Shown: positions 16,641-25,830 of the stretch, piece after piece
Layout: every line of letters begins with the position of its first letter
Position numbering within the stretch: the stretch's first letter is position 1
Position numbers and translations under genes: made by a program
Assembly: GCA_000991575.1 (NCBI GenBank)
Contig: LBRU01000013.1
Location: 1 to 40,835 of the forward strand
Reading direction: 5' to 3'
From: a candidate division TM6 bacterium GW2011_GWE2_36_25
GTDB lineage: Bacteria > Babelota > Babeliae > Babelales > UBA12409
Length of the DNA stretch: 40,835 nucleotides
Notes under the pieces: generated by a model
What the model saw: the letters and a program-made list of their open reading frames with translations, nothing else
Told to the model about the DNA's origin: nothing
Database searches by the model: none

Positions 16641-18035
16641 CTACTTAATCAAAGCTTCAATACGGCTGAAACTTTCCTTTTTTCCTAAAATAGTTAATAA
16701 GTGAAATATACCAGGACTTGTAATATTTCCAGTAAGCGCAATTCGTATAGGTTGTGCAATAGACGCAAGTTTGATTTCTCTATTTTTAACAAATTGTTTT
16801 ATTGTTGATTCAAGAGATGCTTCATGCCATTCAGTTAAATTTTTTAACAATTCAATCAACAAAGATAAATTTATTTTTGCATCTTCATTAATCCATTGCT
16901 GTACTGCCTCATGATTGTACACGGCGGGCTTATTATATAATGCAATTAATGCATCATACAATTCTCGTACGGTCATTACGCGTTCTTTATACAAATCAAT
17001 GAGTGCAACAATCTGCTCAGAAGACCACGCGTCTAATTTATTTAAAAAGTGATTATCTAATTCTTGAACAACGTAATTCAGTAACCAGGCAGAAGTTTTC
17101 TTTTTTATATGTTCACTATTCACCCATCGCAGTTTTTCCATATCAAAGGTCGCGTTGCTTTTTCCAACACCGTCCAAAGAAAAATCGCGAACAAGTTCTT
17201 CAATTGTAAAGATTTCCTGATCACCATGCGACCACCCCAACCGTGCCAAGTAATTAATAAGCGCCTCAGGAAGATACCCTTCCTCTTTATAAACCAACAC
17301 GGAAGTCGCAGCATCACGTTTACTCAACTTTGCACCAGATTTTCCCAAAATTAAAGGAATGTGTGCAAACTGAGGAATTGAAAAACCAAGTGCTTCATAT
17401 AATAAGATCTGTTTTGGCGTATTATTTATATGTTCTTGGCCCCTAATAACGTGTGTGATATTCATTGTTGCATCATCAATAACCACAACGAAATTATAAA
17501 CCGGTGAACCATCTGACCGAGCAATAATAAAATCATCAAGTTGGCTTATTGGCGTCGTAATGTCACCCAAAATCAAATCATGAAAAGTTACAACTTCACG
17601 GTCATCGGGCAACCTAAAACGAACAACAAACGGTTTATCACCTGGCATGGAGCATGCTCTACAGCGCTGATCATACTTCTCACCCTCTCCTAATCGCTGC
17701 TCAAGTTCTTCTGGAGAGCAATAACATTTATATGCTTTGCCTTCTGAAAGCAACTTCTCAACATAAGCACGATATTTTTCAGTAAAATTTGATTGATAAA
17801 TGATTGGCTCGTCACTCTGCATTCCCAACCATTCGAGAGATGAGATAATTGAATCTGCAAATTCCTGCTTAGAACGTTCTAAATCTGTATCTTCAATGCG
17901 AACAAGAAAGGTTCCTTTATGATGACGTGCAAAAAGCCAGTTAAATAGCGCAGCTCTCACACTACCAATATGCAAATTTCCCGTAGGTGATGGTGCAAAC
18001 CGCACTTTAACATTACTCTTACTGACATCATTCAT
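16641..18035 (-). CDS. gltX: Glutamyl-tRNA synthetase
   Basis: A 464-residue class I synthetase. It has VRFAPSPTGNLHIGS with the HIGH-type motif at residues 22-25, a Cys-containing zinc-type segment (CYCSPEEL...RCRAC), VIRGQEHINNTPKQ, and the KMSKS loop as KLSKRDA near residue 235. The C-terminal half is the helical anticodon-binding region. It attaches Glu to tRNA-Glu. Since tRNA-Gln is present in the window, a non-discriminating role with GatCAB is possible but unproven. It starts four bases after the upstream TPR gene. Confidence 0.96.
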   Translation of the reverse strand: MNDVSKSNVKVRFAPSPTGNLHIGSVRAALFNWLFARHHKGTFLVRIEDTDLERSKQEFADSIISSLEWLGMQSDEPIIYQSNFTEKYRAYVEKLLSEGKAYKCYCSPEELEQRLGEGEKYDQRCRACSMPGDKPFVVRFRLPDDREVVTFHDLILGDITTPISQLDDFIIARSDGSPVYNFVVVIDDATMNITHVIRGQEHINNTPKQILLYEALGFSIPQFAHIPLILGKSGAKLSKRDAATSVLVYKEEGYLPEALINYLARLGWSHGDQEIFTIEELVRDFSLDGVGKSNATFDMEKLRWVNSEHIKKKTSAWLLNYVVQELDNHFLNKLDAWSSEQIVALIDLYKERVMTVRELYDALIALYNKPAVYNHEAVQQWINEDAKINLSLLIELLKNLTEWHEASLESTIKQFVKNREIKLASIAQPIRIALTGNITSPGIFHLLTILGKKESFSRIEALIK

Positions 18036-18039
18036 AACA

Positions 18040-18768
18040 TCATTCTTTTTCTTGTCCCAATTCCATCAATTTTATTTTGGCCAATTGAGCCCACGGCGAT
18101 TCAGCCTTTTTGGAAATAATTACTGACGCTGAAGGCTGTTTTATCTTTTTCCAATATTCACTCGCCTTTTCTGGCTCACCAGAAACACTAAAATAGAGCC
18201 CCAAATAATATAAAGCCATATCCTGGAAAGAATTCTTTTCGTCATCAGCTAGTGCCAATAACTTTTTTATTCCTTGCTCTTTCTCATCTTGATCACCATC
18301 AAGCAATATAAAAGAGAGGCCAATTTGATACAATCCACGATAATAATTATTCCCCATTTTATCGACAGCATCCTGCATTTCAGCAAGAGCTTCATCGCGC
18401 GATCCTTGAAAATTTAATGCTTGACTACGAAATGCTTTAAAAAAAGGTGCAAATGATGAATGTTTATTATGAGCACCCGCTTGTTTGAAATCAATTTCTA
18501 CTTGATCCCATAACTCCTTTTTTGCTTCACCTTGAACCTTATCATTAAATTGCGTCCCAAGGGCTTGCTGATAAACGTCATGTGACTCAGTAAATGCCAT
18601 TAGGGCCTTTTGAGTCCATCGCTGATTTATCCAATGATAACCGTAATAGGACCCTCCGCCAACAACTAAAACGACACCCACAATTGCCCAAAAACGCAAT
18701 TCCTTATCACTTTTAATGTAAGTCTTTACTTGCTCTAAATATTTTCGCCAATCAACTTCAAAGGTCAT
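18040..18768 (-). CDS. Membrane-anchored TPR protein, YfgM-like
   Basis: The 242-residue protein has a short cytosolic N-terminus, one transmembrane helix at about residues 27-48 (FWAIVGVVLVVGGGSYYGY), and a helical remainder with TPR-like pairs (EALAEMQDAVDKMGNNYYRG; ALYYLGLYFSVSGEPEKASE). This layout matches the TPR_21/YfgM family, which in proteobacteria associates with the Sec translocon and with periplasmic chaperones. The family assignment is moderate. It sits between rpmF and gltX, with gene spacing of 18 and 4 bases, so it belongs to one transcript. Confidence 0.65.
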   Translation of the reverse strand: MTFEVDWRKYLEQVKTYIKSDKELRFWAIVGVVLVVGGGSYYGYHWINQRWTQKALMAFTESHDVYQQALGTQFNDKVQGEAKKELWDQVEIDFKQAGAHNKHSSFAPFFKAFRSQALNFQGSRDEALAEMQDAVDKMGNNYYRGLYQIGLSFILLDGDQDEKEQGIKKLLALADDEKNSFQDMALYYLGLYFSVSGEPEKASEYWKKIKQPSASVIISKKAESPWAQLAKIKLMELGQEKE

Positions 18769-18786
18769 CTCATTCCTTTTTCGTTA

Positions 18787-19041
18787 CTACTCACCCGCAG
18801 GCTTGCCACCCTTTTCTAATTGCGCTTTTGCTTTGCGTTGTTCATCACGCTTCATGCCACGTTCCATTTTAGTCACCATAATCTTAACCCCTTTATAATG
18901 GCCACAAACCTGACAAACAGCATGTGGTTCAATGGGTGATTTACAATTTGGGCAACTTGCCATAGTTACAATTTTAATACCCTTATTGGCAAATCTTTTA
19001 TCTCGACGAGTTCGCGACCTTTTACGCTTTGGTACTGGCAT
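18787..19041 (-). CDS. rpmF: 50S ribosomal protein bL32
   Basis: The N-terminus MPVPKRKRSRTRRDKR is diagnostic of bL32. Four Cys (residues 30, 33, 43 and 46) form the zinc ribbon CPNC...CQVC, and GHYKG follows. At 84 residues it carries a charged C-terminal extension of about 25 residues beyond the usual 57-60. It is followed closely by the TPR gene and gltX. In many bacteria rpmF precedes plsX, fabH, fabD and acpP; part of that order survives here. Confidence 0.96.
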   Translation of the reverse strand: MPVPKRKRSRTRRDKRFANKGIKIVTMASCPNCKSPIEPHAVCQVCGHYKGVKIMVTKMERGMKRDEQRKAKAQLEKGGKPAGE

Positions 19042-19122
19042 AGTAATTTCCTAGAATTTATAGAATTTTATATTGTTATCTTATTCGATTATTCTTTATT
19101 TTATCGGCTTTTTTGAAAAAAA

Positions 19123-20232
19123 TCAAAAACTAATTGATTGTTTCACTTGAAAAAGTCCCAAAAAATTTTGTTCAATAAGCCCCTCAATTTGCAAAGAAAA
19201 AAGATGCTCATAAGCAAGATCTGCAGTAATATCTGCCTGATCTACAATGTCATCGATCGATACAGCTTTTTTGCAACAATCTAAAATTGCTTGTTTAACA
19301 GGATCGACATGTTTGAAAATAGTTGTCTGGTGCACCTTTCCTTCGAAATCCTCGCCAAAAGCGCTTAAAATATCGTTAACATCAGAAACTAAACATGCGC
19401 CGCCCTTAATCAACCGATTACAGCCTGAACTTAATGTGTCATTTATATTTCCCGGAACAGCAAAAATTTCCTTTCCCTGATCAAGTCCAAAATGAGCCGT
19501 AATAAGTGCGCCACTCTTTTCAGCAGCTTGCGCAACAACAACCCCACGTGACAAGCCGGCAATAATTCGATTACGAGCAGGAAAATTACCTTTTTGTGGT
19601 TCCATCGTCAAGGGAAACGGACTCACAACCGACCCCTTTTCAGCTATTTGCTCAAATAATTTTTTATGTTGAAAAGGATATGGACGCAATAATCCTGAAC
19701 CAAGAACAGCAATCGTACGACCTTCGTTTTTCAGTGCGCATTGATGTGCCATCGCATCAACACCAAAAGCACCACCACTGACAACCGACCATCCATTATT
19801 GATCAATCCTGGCACCAATGAATCAATAACTGTTTGTGCATAATGATTTCCCTTACGAGCACCAACAATCGCAATATTTTTCTTGTAATTAATCAAAGTC
19901 CCTCCACAATAATATAAAATTACGGGAGGCATATAAATGTGTTTTAAAAGAGGCGGATAATCATCATCAATGATTGTTACATAGCGAATATTATATTGTT
20001 CTATTAATCGGCGCTCATTTTCCAATGCTCGCCGATCTTTTAAACCATTAAAAAGAGTTATAGATATTTTTTCCGAAAAACCATTTGTACAAAAATCTTT
20101 TACTGACCATTGATAAACATCAGTCAATGTACCACTTTTTTCATGGCAAAAATTCAACAACCTCTGAGTTGTAACAGGACCCACAGAAGGAATAAGCGAT
20201 AAGTGAAGAATAAGCACTTGTTGTTCGTTCAT
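19123..20232 (-). CDS. dprA: DNA-processing protein DprA (Smf)
   Basis: The 369-residue protein has an N-terminal helical domain, then the Rossmann-like DprA core: IAIVGARKG, WSVVSGGAFGVDAMAHQ, IAVLGSGLLRPYP, KGNFPARNRIIAGLSRG and FAVPGNINDTLSSGCNRLI. A winged-helix domain follows at the C-terminus (SIDDIVDQADITADLAYEHL). DprA loads RecA on incoming single-stranded DNA, so natural transformation or recombination is plausible. Seven bases separate it from gyrA, so both are in one transcript. Confidence 0.95.
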   Translation of the reverse strand: MNEQQVLILHLSLIPSVGPVTTQRLLNFCHEKSGTLTDVYQWSVKDFCTNGFSEKISITLFNGLKDRRALENERRLIEQYNIRYVTIIDDDYPPLLKHIYMPPVILYYCGGTLINYKKNIAIVGARKGNHYAQTVIDSLVPGLINNGWSVVSGGAFGVDAMAHQCALKNEGRTIAVLGSGLLRPYPFQHKKLFEQIAEKGSVVSPFPLTMEPQKGNFPARNRIIAGLSRGVVVAQAAEKSGALITAHFGLDQGKEIFAVPGNINDTLSSGCNRLIKGGACLVSDVNDILSAFGEDFEGKVHQTTIFKHVDPVKQAILDCCKKAVSIDDIVDQADITADLAYEHLFSLQIEGLIEQNFLGLFQVKQSISF

Positions 20233-20239
20233 GAGTAAA

Positions 20240-22816
20240 TTAGTTAATCGTCAATTGTTCGTCTGAATTAGTCTGAGCCTTCACTTCTTCATCAGCCTTT
20301 TTTGGCACCAATTTGGTTTCATTATTATTAGATTCATCTTCCTGATCAGTTGTGTCCCCTCCATCCTGTTCTTCAAAAGCAACGACTGAAATTAATTTTT
20401 GATCTTTATCAAGTCTAATCAAACGAACACCACGTGCTTGTCTTCCCATTGTACGAACTTCTGCCGGAGACAGACGAATTATTTTTCCCGATGTATCAAT
20501 AAGCAAGATATTAGATTCTGGCTTAATCGCCACAATGCCAACAACTAATCCATTGCGTTCATCTGCTGGAATCGTACGAACACCAACACCACCACGGTGC
20601 GAAACACGGAAATCTTTAACCTTAACTTTTTTACCATAGCCCTTTTGCGTTGCAAAAAGAACATCCAACTCGGGATCGGAAATAACTTCCATACCAACAA
20701 CCAAATCGCCCTTACGCAATCTAACTCCCATCACACCCGCAGCCTGACGCCCCATTGAACGAACTTCTTTTTCTTTAAAATGAATCCCTTGCCCATTGGC
20801 CGTTGCAATAATAATTTCGTCATTGCCGTGACTCATATCACAGAAGACCAATTCATCGCCTTCGCGCAATGTTACCGCACGAATACCCGTTGAACGAATT
20901 TTTTCAAATGATTGGGCATCAGTTCGTTTAATGATACCTTCCTTGGTCAACATGACAATGTATTTGTCTTTAAGCTCATGCGCACACAACAACTTAACAA
21001 CATGTTCGTCAGGTGCTAATGGTAATAAGTTGACAACGGCACGCCCTTTGGCAATCCGAGACGCCTCTGGAACCTCAAAGACACGCATACCATACACACG
21101 CCCTAAATTTGTAAAGAAGAGTAAATCATCGTGGTTTCGAGTAACAAATACATCTTGCACCAAATCATCGGTATCTCCCACGGCAGCAACACCCATTTTT
21201 CCTTTTCCGCCGCGATGCTGTATACCGTACGTTGATAATAAAACACGCTTAATATAACCTTTTTTTGTCAAGGTGATAACAACATCTTCGTCCGGAATTA
21301 AGTCAGCTTCTGTCAAAATATCAATTGCGCCAGAAATAAGAGAACGACGTTCATCCGCATAGACTTTTTTAATCTCTTCAAGCTCATTAATGATCTCTTG
21401 ATGTAAAGTTTCTTTACTATCAAGAATCTTTTGAAGACGCGCAATTTCTTTTTTAAGATCGTCCATTTCTTGGCGAATTTTTTCACGTTCTAAACCAGTC
21501 AAACGCTGTAAGCGCATTTCAAGAATCGCTTTACCTTGAATCTCGCTTAATAAAAATCGCTTGTTCAATAAGGCAATTGCCTCTAACGTATCTTTAGATT
21601 TTTTAATTAACTGCACTACTTCATCAATGTCACCCAACGCAATAATGAAACCGGCTAAAATATGTTCACGTGCTTTTGCCTTACTCATATCAAATTGCGT
21701 GCGACGATAAACAACCTCTTCTCTGAACAATAAAAATTGCCTTAAAATTTCACGCAGTGGAAGAATTACTGGCTGATTATCTAATAATCCGAGCATCAAA
21801 ATTGAAATTGATGTTTGTAATGAAGTATGTTTATATAACTGATTCAGCACAACCGAAGGAATATCGCCACGGCGCAACTCAATAACAAGACGCATTCCCT
21901 TCTTGTTCGATTCATCACGAATATTGGTAATACCTTCAACTATTTTGTCTTTTACTAATTGCGCAATTTTAATCGCTAATTCAGCTTTATTAACTTGATA
22001 TGGCAATTCTTTAACAACTAATGCTGAACCTTTTTTAGTCTCTTCAACATCAACCACGGCACGCATAATTAAGTTGCCGCGCCCGGTTTTATACGCACGA
22101 ACAATTCCCGAGCGACCGCAAATAATGCCACCTGTAGGAAAATCTGGAGCAGGAACTAACGAAAATAAATCTTCTTCAGAGACGGTAGGATCTTTTAACA
22201 AGGCTAAACACGCATCAATAATTTCACCCAAATTGTGTGGTGGAATTGATGTTGCCATCCCAACCGCAATCCCCGCAGAACCATTAACTAAGAGATTTGG
22301 TATTCTGCTCGGTAAAACTACCGGCTCAACAGTCGATTCATCGAAATTTGGTACAAACTTGACCGTTTCCTTATCAAGATCAGCCAACAATTCTTGAGAA
22401 ATTTTCTGCATCCGCACTTCAGTATAACGCATCGCGGCTGCCGCATCTCCGTCAACAGATCCCCAGTTGCCTTGACCATCTAACAATGGATAACGCTTGG
22501 CAAATTCTTGTACCATGCCAACCATCGTCTGATAAACAGCTTGATCACCATGTGGATGATACTTACCAAGGACGTCACCAACGACACGAACTGATTTGTG
22601 ATATGGTTTATTGTAGGTAAAACCAAGTTGATCCATCGTGTACAAAATACGTCGGTGAACTGGCTTTAATCCATCTCGAATATCGGGCAATGCACGACTT
22701 ACAATTACCGACATTGCATAATCGAGAAAGGACTGTTTTAATTCATCCTCTAATTGTACCGGCTTAACATTTACATTTGTCACAAAATTTGATTCTTTAG
22801 CAGTTGGTTGATCCAT
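20240..22816 (-). CDS. gyrA: DNA gyrase subunit A
   Basis: The 858-residue subunit has the breakage-reunion domain with catalytic Tyr131 (AAMRYTE) and a C-terminal beta-pinwheel that contains a gyrase-specific box, QHRGGKG (consensus QRRGGKG), which separates it from ParC. In the quinolone pocket the motif reads [11 protein letters not shown]: positions equal to E. coli Ser83 and Asp87 are Gln92 and Gln96. The C-terminal tail is acidic and low in complexity. AGGGGGT is the ribosome site for the ATG at 22816. It introduces negative supercoils together with GyrB, which is not in the window. Confidence 0.97.
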   Translation of the reverse strand: MDQPTAKESNFVTNVNVKPVQLEDELKQSFLDYAMSVIVSRALPDIRDGLKPVHRRILYTMDQLGFTYNKPYHKSVRVVGDVLGKYHPHGDQAVYQTMVGMVQEFAKRYPLLDGQGNWGSVDGDAAAAMRYTEVRMQKISQELLADLDKETVKFVPNFDESTVEPVVLPSRIPNLLVNGSAGIAVGMATSIPPHNLGEIIDACLALLKDPTVSEEDLFSLVPAPDFPTGGIICGRSGIVRAYKTGRGNLIMRAVVDVEETKKGSALVVKELPYQVNKAELAIKIAQLVKDKIVEGITNIRDESNKKGMRLVIELRRGDIPSVVLNQLYKHTSLQTSISILMLGLLDNQPVILPLREILRQFLLFREEVVYRRTQFDMSKAKAREHILAGFIIALGDIDEVVQLIKKSKDTLEAIALLNKRFLLSEIQGKAILEMRLQRLTGLEREKIRQEMDDLKKEIARLQKILDSKETLHQEIINELEEIKKVYADERRSLISGAIDILTEADLIPDEDVVITLTKKGYIKRVLLSTYGIQHRGGKGKMGVAAVGDTDDLVQDVFVTRNHDDLLFFTNLGRVYGMRVFEVPEASRIAKGRAVVNLLPLAPDEHVVKLLCAHELKDKYIVMLTKEGIIKRTDAQSFEKIRSTGIRAVTLREGDELVFCDMSHGNDEIIIATANGQGIHFKEKEVRSMGRQAAGVMGVRLRKGDLVVGMEVISDPELDVLFATQKGYGKKVKVKDFRVSHRGGVGVRTIPADERNGLVVGIVAIKPESNILLIDTSGKIIRLSPAEVRTMGRQARGVRLIRLDKDQKLISVVAFEEQDGGDTTDQEDESNNNETKLVPKKADEEVKAQTNSDEQLTIN

Positions 22817-22920
22817 TAGACCCCCTACTTTCTCTTAAAAAGGTCCTGATAACTTTTATTAAATTATAACGAGAAACTGCTGTTTAGACAAGTTTAGTAA
22901 ACCAATGTCTTTTTATTTTT

Positions 22921-23598
22921 TTACCCCCTTTTCGTAAGTGCAAACATTTTACGATACAATAAAGGCACAAAAGAAAAAAATATCATCAACCCAAAGGCTA
23001 AAATAACTTTACATGAAAACACATCATAGACCGTATGAATTGTCGCAAGCTCCATGCCGGCAAAAGCAACTATTGCTGTCGGTAAAATCATCCCTAAAAA
23101 AGTGCTCACTACGTAATCATAAAGACGTATTTTAGTAAGACCAGCTAACGAATTGACAATGAAAAAAGGAATAATCGGAATCAAGCGAATAGTCAAAAGG
23201 TACCACCCACCATCACGCTCCATCTCTACATTAAACCACTTAAGTGATTTTCCATACCTTTTTTGCAGATAATCGCCCAATACATAACGAGCAATTAAAA
23301 ACGCTCCTGTCGCACCTATTGTTGTCGCAGTAATAATATACAAAACTGCAACCATACCGAACATATATCCACCAGCAAGGGTCATAACCGCAGCCCAAGG
23401 AAATGATAACGTTGTTGAAATAACATAAATTAACCAATAAATAACAACAGATTTCCAATAATGTTGATCAACATATGAACGCAAAGCATCCGCCCATATC
23501 TTAAGGTTAGCAAGCGTCATAAAATTAAAAAGATCCACTTTATAAGCAATAATAAATATAATTATGATGCTTAAAACTATAAAAACCCTTTTATTCAT
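22921..23598 (-). CDS. TVP38/TMEM64 (VTT/DedA-like) membrane protein
   Basis: A 225-residue inner-membrane protein with an N-terminal helix. The VTT core follows: SFPWAAVMTLAGGYMFG, an ATTIGATGAFLIARY segment, and the conserved RLIPIIPFFIVNSLAGLTKI with re-entrant loop and Arg. Family members are thought to move or scramble lipids, including undecaprenyl phosphate in some DedA and DUF368 relatives; the substrate here is unknown. AAGGA lies seven bases before the ATG. Divergent from lepA. Confidence 0.85.
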   Translation of the reverse strand: MNKRVFIVLSIIIIFIIAYKVDLFNFMTLANLKIWADALRSYVDQHYWKSVVIYWLIYVISTTLSFPWAAVMTLAGGYMFGMVAVLYIITATTIGATGAFLIARYVLGDYLQKRYGKSLKWFNVEMERDGGWYLLTIRLIPIIPFFIVNSLAGLTKIRLYDYVVSTFLGMILPTAIVAFAGMELATIHTVYDVFSCKVILAFGLMIFFSFVPLLYRKMFALTKRG

Positions 23599-23648
23599 TA
23601 AAATTTCCTTAATTTAAGTGCCTTCAGCATAGCAAAACAAGCTACAAA

Positions 23649-23677
23649 TTTACAAATTGCCCATTTTTCCTTATAAT
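23649..23677 (+). promoter_or_regulatory. Promoter placing the lepA start at the first codon
   Basis: TTTACA (23649-23654), exactly 17 bases, TATAAT (23672-23677). Transcription seven bases downstream would begin at or next to the A of the lepA ATG (23684). No ribosome-binding sequence stands before this ATG, which agrees with a leaderless message. Confidence 0.7.
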
Positions 23678-23683
23678 TAAAGT

Positions 23684-25504
23684 ATGACTAAGAAAATTGA
23701 TTTACAAATATATACACCTGACAAAATCAGGAACTTTTCTATTGTTGCCCATATTGATCATGGCAAATCAACTTTATCTGACCGCCTTTTAGAGGCGACT
23801 GAAACATTATCTGGACATAAAAAACATGCAGAACAATTTCTTGATAAACTTCAAGTTGAACGCGAGCGAGGCATTACCGTCAAGGCACAAACAGTATCGA
23901 TGTTTTACCATCAAAACAATGAAGAATATTTACTTAATTTGATTGACACTCCCGGCCATGTGGATTTTAGCTATGAAGTCTCACGATCATTGTATGCATG
24001 CCAGGGAGCAATTTTGCTTGTTGATGCTGTTGATGGCATTCAAGCACAAACGATGGCCAATTTTTATCTCGCATTTGAACAAGGGCTCAAAATAATTCCG
24101 GTAATTAATAAAATTGATCTTCAAAATGCACAACCTGAAAAGATTGCCCAAGAGCTGCAAATGCTCTTTGATTTTAATGCAGAAGACATTCTCTTTGTAT
24201 CAGCTAAAACTGGTGAAGGAATTCCACAATTGCTAGAAGCGATTGTAAAGCGCCTTCCAGCACCAGCGGCACATCTTGATCAACCATTAAAAGCCCTTCT
24301 TTTTGACTCATGGTTTGACGAATACCGTGGTGTTGTCTGCTTGGTTTATCTTCAATCAGGCTCCTTGAAAAAAGGAGACCAGATTGAATTGGCGCAAATG
24401 GAAAAAAATTATGAAATTTTAGAAGTAGGACTCATGCACCCCAATGAAACTCCGCAGCCTACATTATATGCTGGACAAGTGGGTTATATCATTGCGGGAA
24501 TGAAAACAGTGCGTGATGCGCGTGTCGGTGACACTATTTTTAATCCTAAAGAACCTATTCAACCATTTCCCGGATTCAAACCGGCAAAACCAATGGTATT
24601 CGCTGGCATCTATCCAATTGATAGCAGTGATTTTAACGATCTCCAAGAAGCGATAGAAAAATTAACATTAAATGATGCCAGTGTTTCTGTTGAAAAAAAA
24701 ACATCGACAGCGTTAGGCATCGGTTTTCGTTGCGGTTTTCTCGGGTTATTACACATGGACGTATTTAAACAACGGCTAGAACAAGAATACGATCAAGTGG
24801 TAATTGTGACTGCACCGAGTGTACTTTATAAACTAAAACTGAAAAGTGGCGAAACGGTCGACATTGAAAATCCATCGGAATTTCCAGATCCCACGGTAAT
24901 TGAAGAAATCCTCGAACCTATTATGGATGCTACCATTATTGTACCTCAAAAATTTATTGGTAACATTATCAGCCTTTGTGAAGAAAAACTCGGCAAACAG
25001 AAAGAAATGACCTTTTTAGACACTGAACGCATCATTTTAAAATACGAATTGCCTCTTAATGAAATTGCTACAGATTTTTATGATCAATTAAAATCTCTGA
25101 GCTCTGGCTATGCAAGTTTTGATTATGAGGGGCCGTTCTATCGTCCTGCAGATCTCGTTAAGCTTGATATTTTATTAAACGGACAACAGGTTGATGCATT
25201 ATCAATCATTGTTCATAAAGAAAAAGCTTATTATGTTGGACGCAATCTCACGGAAAAATTACGCAAAGTTATTCCTCGTCAAATGTACGATGTTGCAATT
25301 CAAGCTGCAATTGGCGCAAAAATCATTGCACGCGAAACAGTAAAAGCATTTCGTAAAGATGTTACAGGATATCTTTATGGCGGCGACATAACCCGAAAAA
25401 TGAAACTGCTTGAAAAACAGAAAAAGGGTAAAAAACGCATGAAGCAAATTGGCAAAGTAACGGTACCACAAGAAGCTTTCTATACCATTTTGAAAAAAGA
25501 TTAA
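23684..25504 (+). CDS. lepA: Elongation factor 4 (LepA)
   Basis: A 606-residue ribosome-associated GTPase with FSIVAHIDHGKSTLSDR (G1), a switch 1 with RGITVKAQ, DTPGHVDFSYEVSRS (G3), and NKIDL (G4). The LepA-specific C-terminal domain includes RKDVTGYLYGGDITRKMKLL and KKGKKRMK. It back-translocates or remodels stalled ribosomes. The length is close to the usual 600. The ATG at 23684 has no ribosome site; see the promoter entry. Confidence 0.97.
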   Translation: MTKKIDLQIYTPDKIRNFSIVAHIDHGKSTLSDRLLEATETLSGHKKHAEQFLDKLQVERERGITVKAQTVSMFYHQNNEEYLLNLIDTPGHVDFSYEVSRSLYACQGAILLVDAVDGIQAQTMANFYLAFEQGLKIIPVINKIDLQNAQPEKIAQELQMLFDFNAEDILFVSAKTGEGIPQLLEAIVKRLPAPAAHLDQPLKALLFDSWFDEYRGVVCLVYLQSGSLKKGDQIELAQMEKNYEILEVGLMHPNETPQPTLYAGQVGYIIAGMKTVRDARVGDTIFNPKEPIQPFPGFKPAKPMVFAGIYPIDSSDFNDLQEAIEKLTLNDASVSVEKKTSTALGIGFRCGFLGLLHMDVFKQRLEQEYDQVVIVTAPSVLYKLKLKSGETVDIENPSEFPDPTVIEEILEPIMDATIIVPQKFIGNIISLCEEKLGKQKEMTFLDTERIILKYELPLNEIATDFYDQLKSLSSGYASFDYEGPFYRPADLVKLDILLNGQQVDALSIIVHKEKAYYVGRNLTEKLRKVIPRQMYDVAIQAAIGAKIIARETVKAFRKDVTGYLYGGDITRKMKLLEKQKKGKKRMKQIGKVTVPQEAFYTILKKD

Positions 25505-25528
25505 GACTAAATATCATCAAAAACTAGC

Positions 25529-25536
25529 GCTATTAA
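25529..25536. repeat. Left 8-bp direct repeat flanking the MITE-like element
   Basis: GCTATTAA, repeated at 25817-25824 directly outside the other end of the element. It fits a target-site duplication. Confidence 0.6.
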
Positions 25537-25816
25537 CGCGAGTTCGATAATTGTTGATATCCTTATTTTAAGATAATTTTTACTTCTCGCGTTCGATAAA
25601 ACCCTTCGACTTCGCTCAGGGCGAACGCATTCGAAGGGTCTCACCGAACGCACAATAAAGTTTTCTATTTTTTGAAATTACAAAGAAAGTTTAACAAAGA
25701 GCGTTCGATAAAACCATTCGACTCACTTTTCTCTTCGTTTCAAGTTCGCTCATGGCGAACGCTTGCTTTTATTTCCATTAATAACATACTTCAACATTTA
25801 TTTATCGAACTCGCGT
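25537..25816. mobile_element. MITE-like non-coding element, about 280 bp
   Basis: This fills the 326-base gap between lepA and the ATPase gene; I see no gene in it. It begins CGCGAGTTCGATAA and ends with the inverse TTATCGAACTCGCG, a 14-bp perfect inverted repeat that continues imperfectly with TGTTGA. Eight-base direct repeats GCTATTAA flank it. Inside are CGTTCGATAAAAC repeated twice (about 25574 and 25703) and a palindromic core CCTTCGACTTCGCTCAGGG. A second copy at 1348-1414 is interrupted by the IS. Non-autonomous transposition is inferred. Confidence 0.65.
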
Positions 25817-25824
25817 GCTATTAA
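25817..25824. repeat. Right 8-bp direct repeat flanking the MITE-like element
   Basis: GCTATTAA, the partner of 25529-25536. Confidence 0.6.
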
Positions 25825-25830
25825 TAATGC

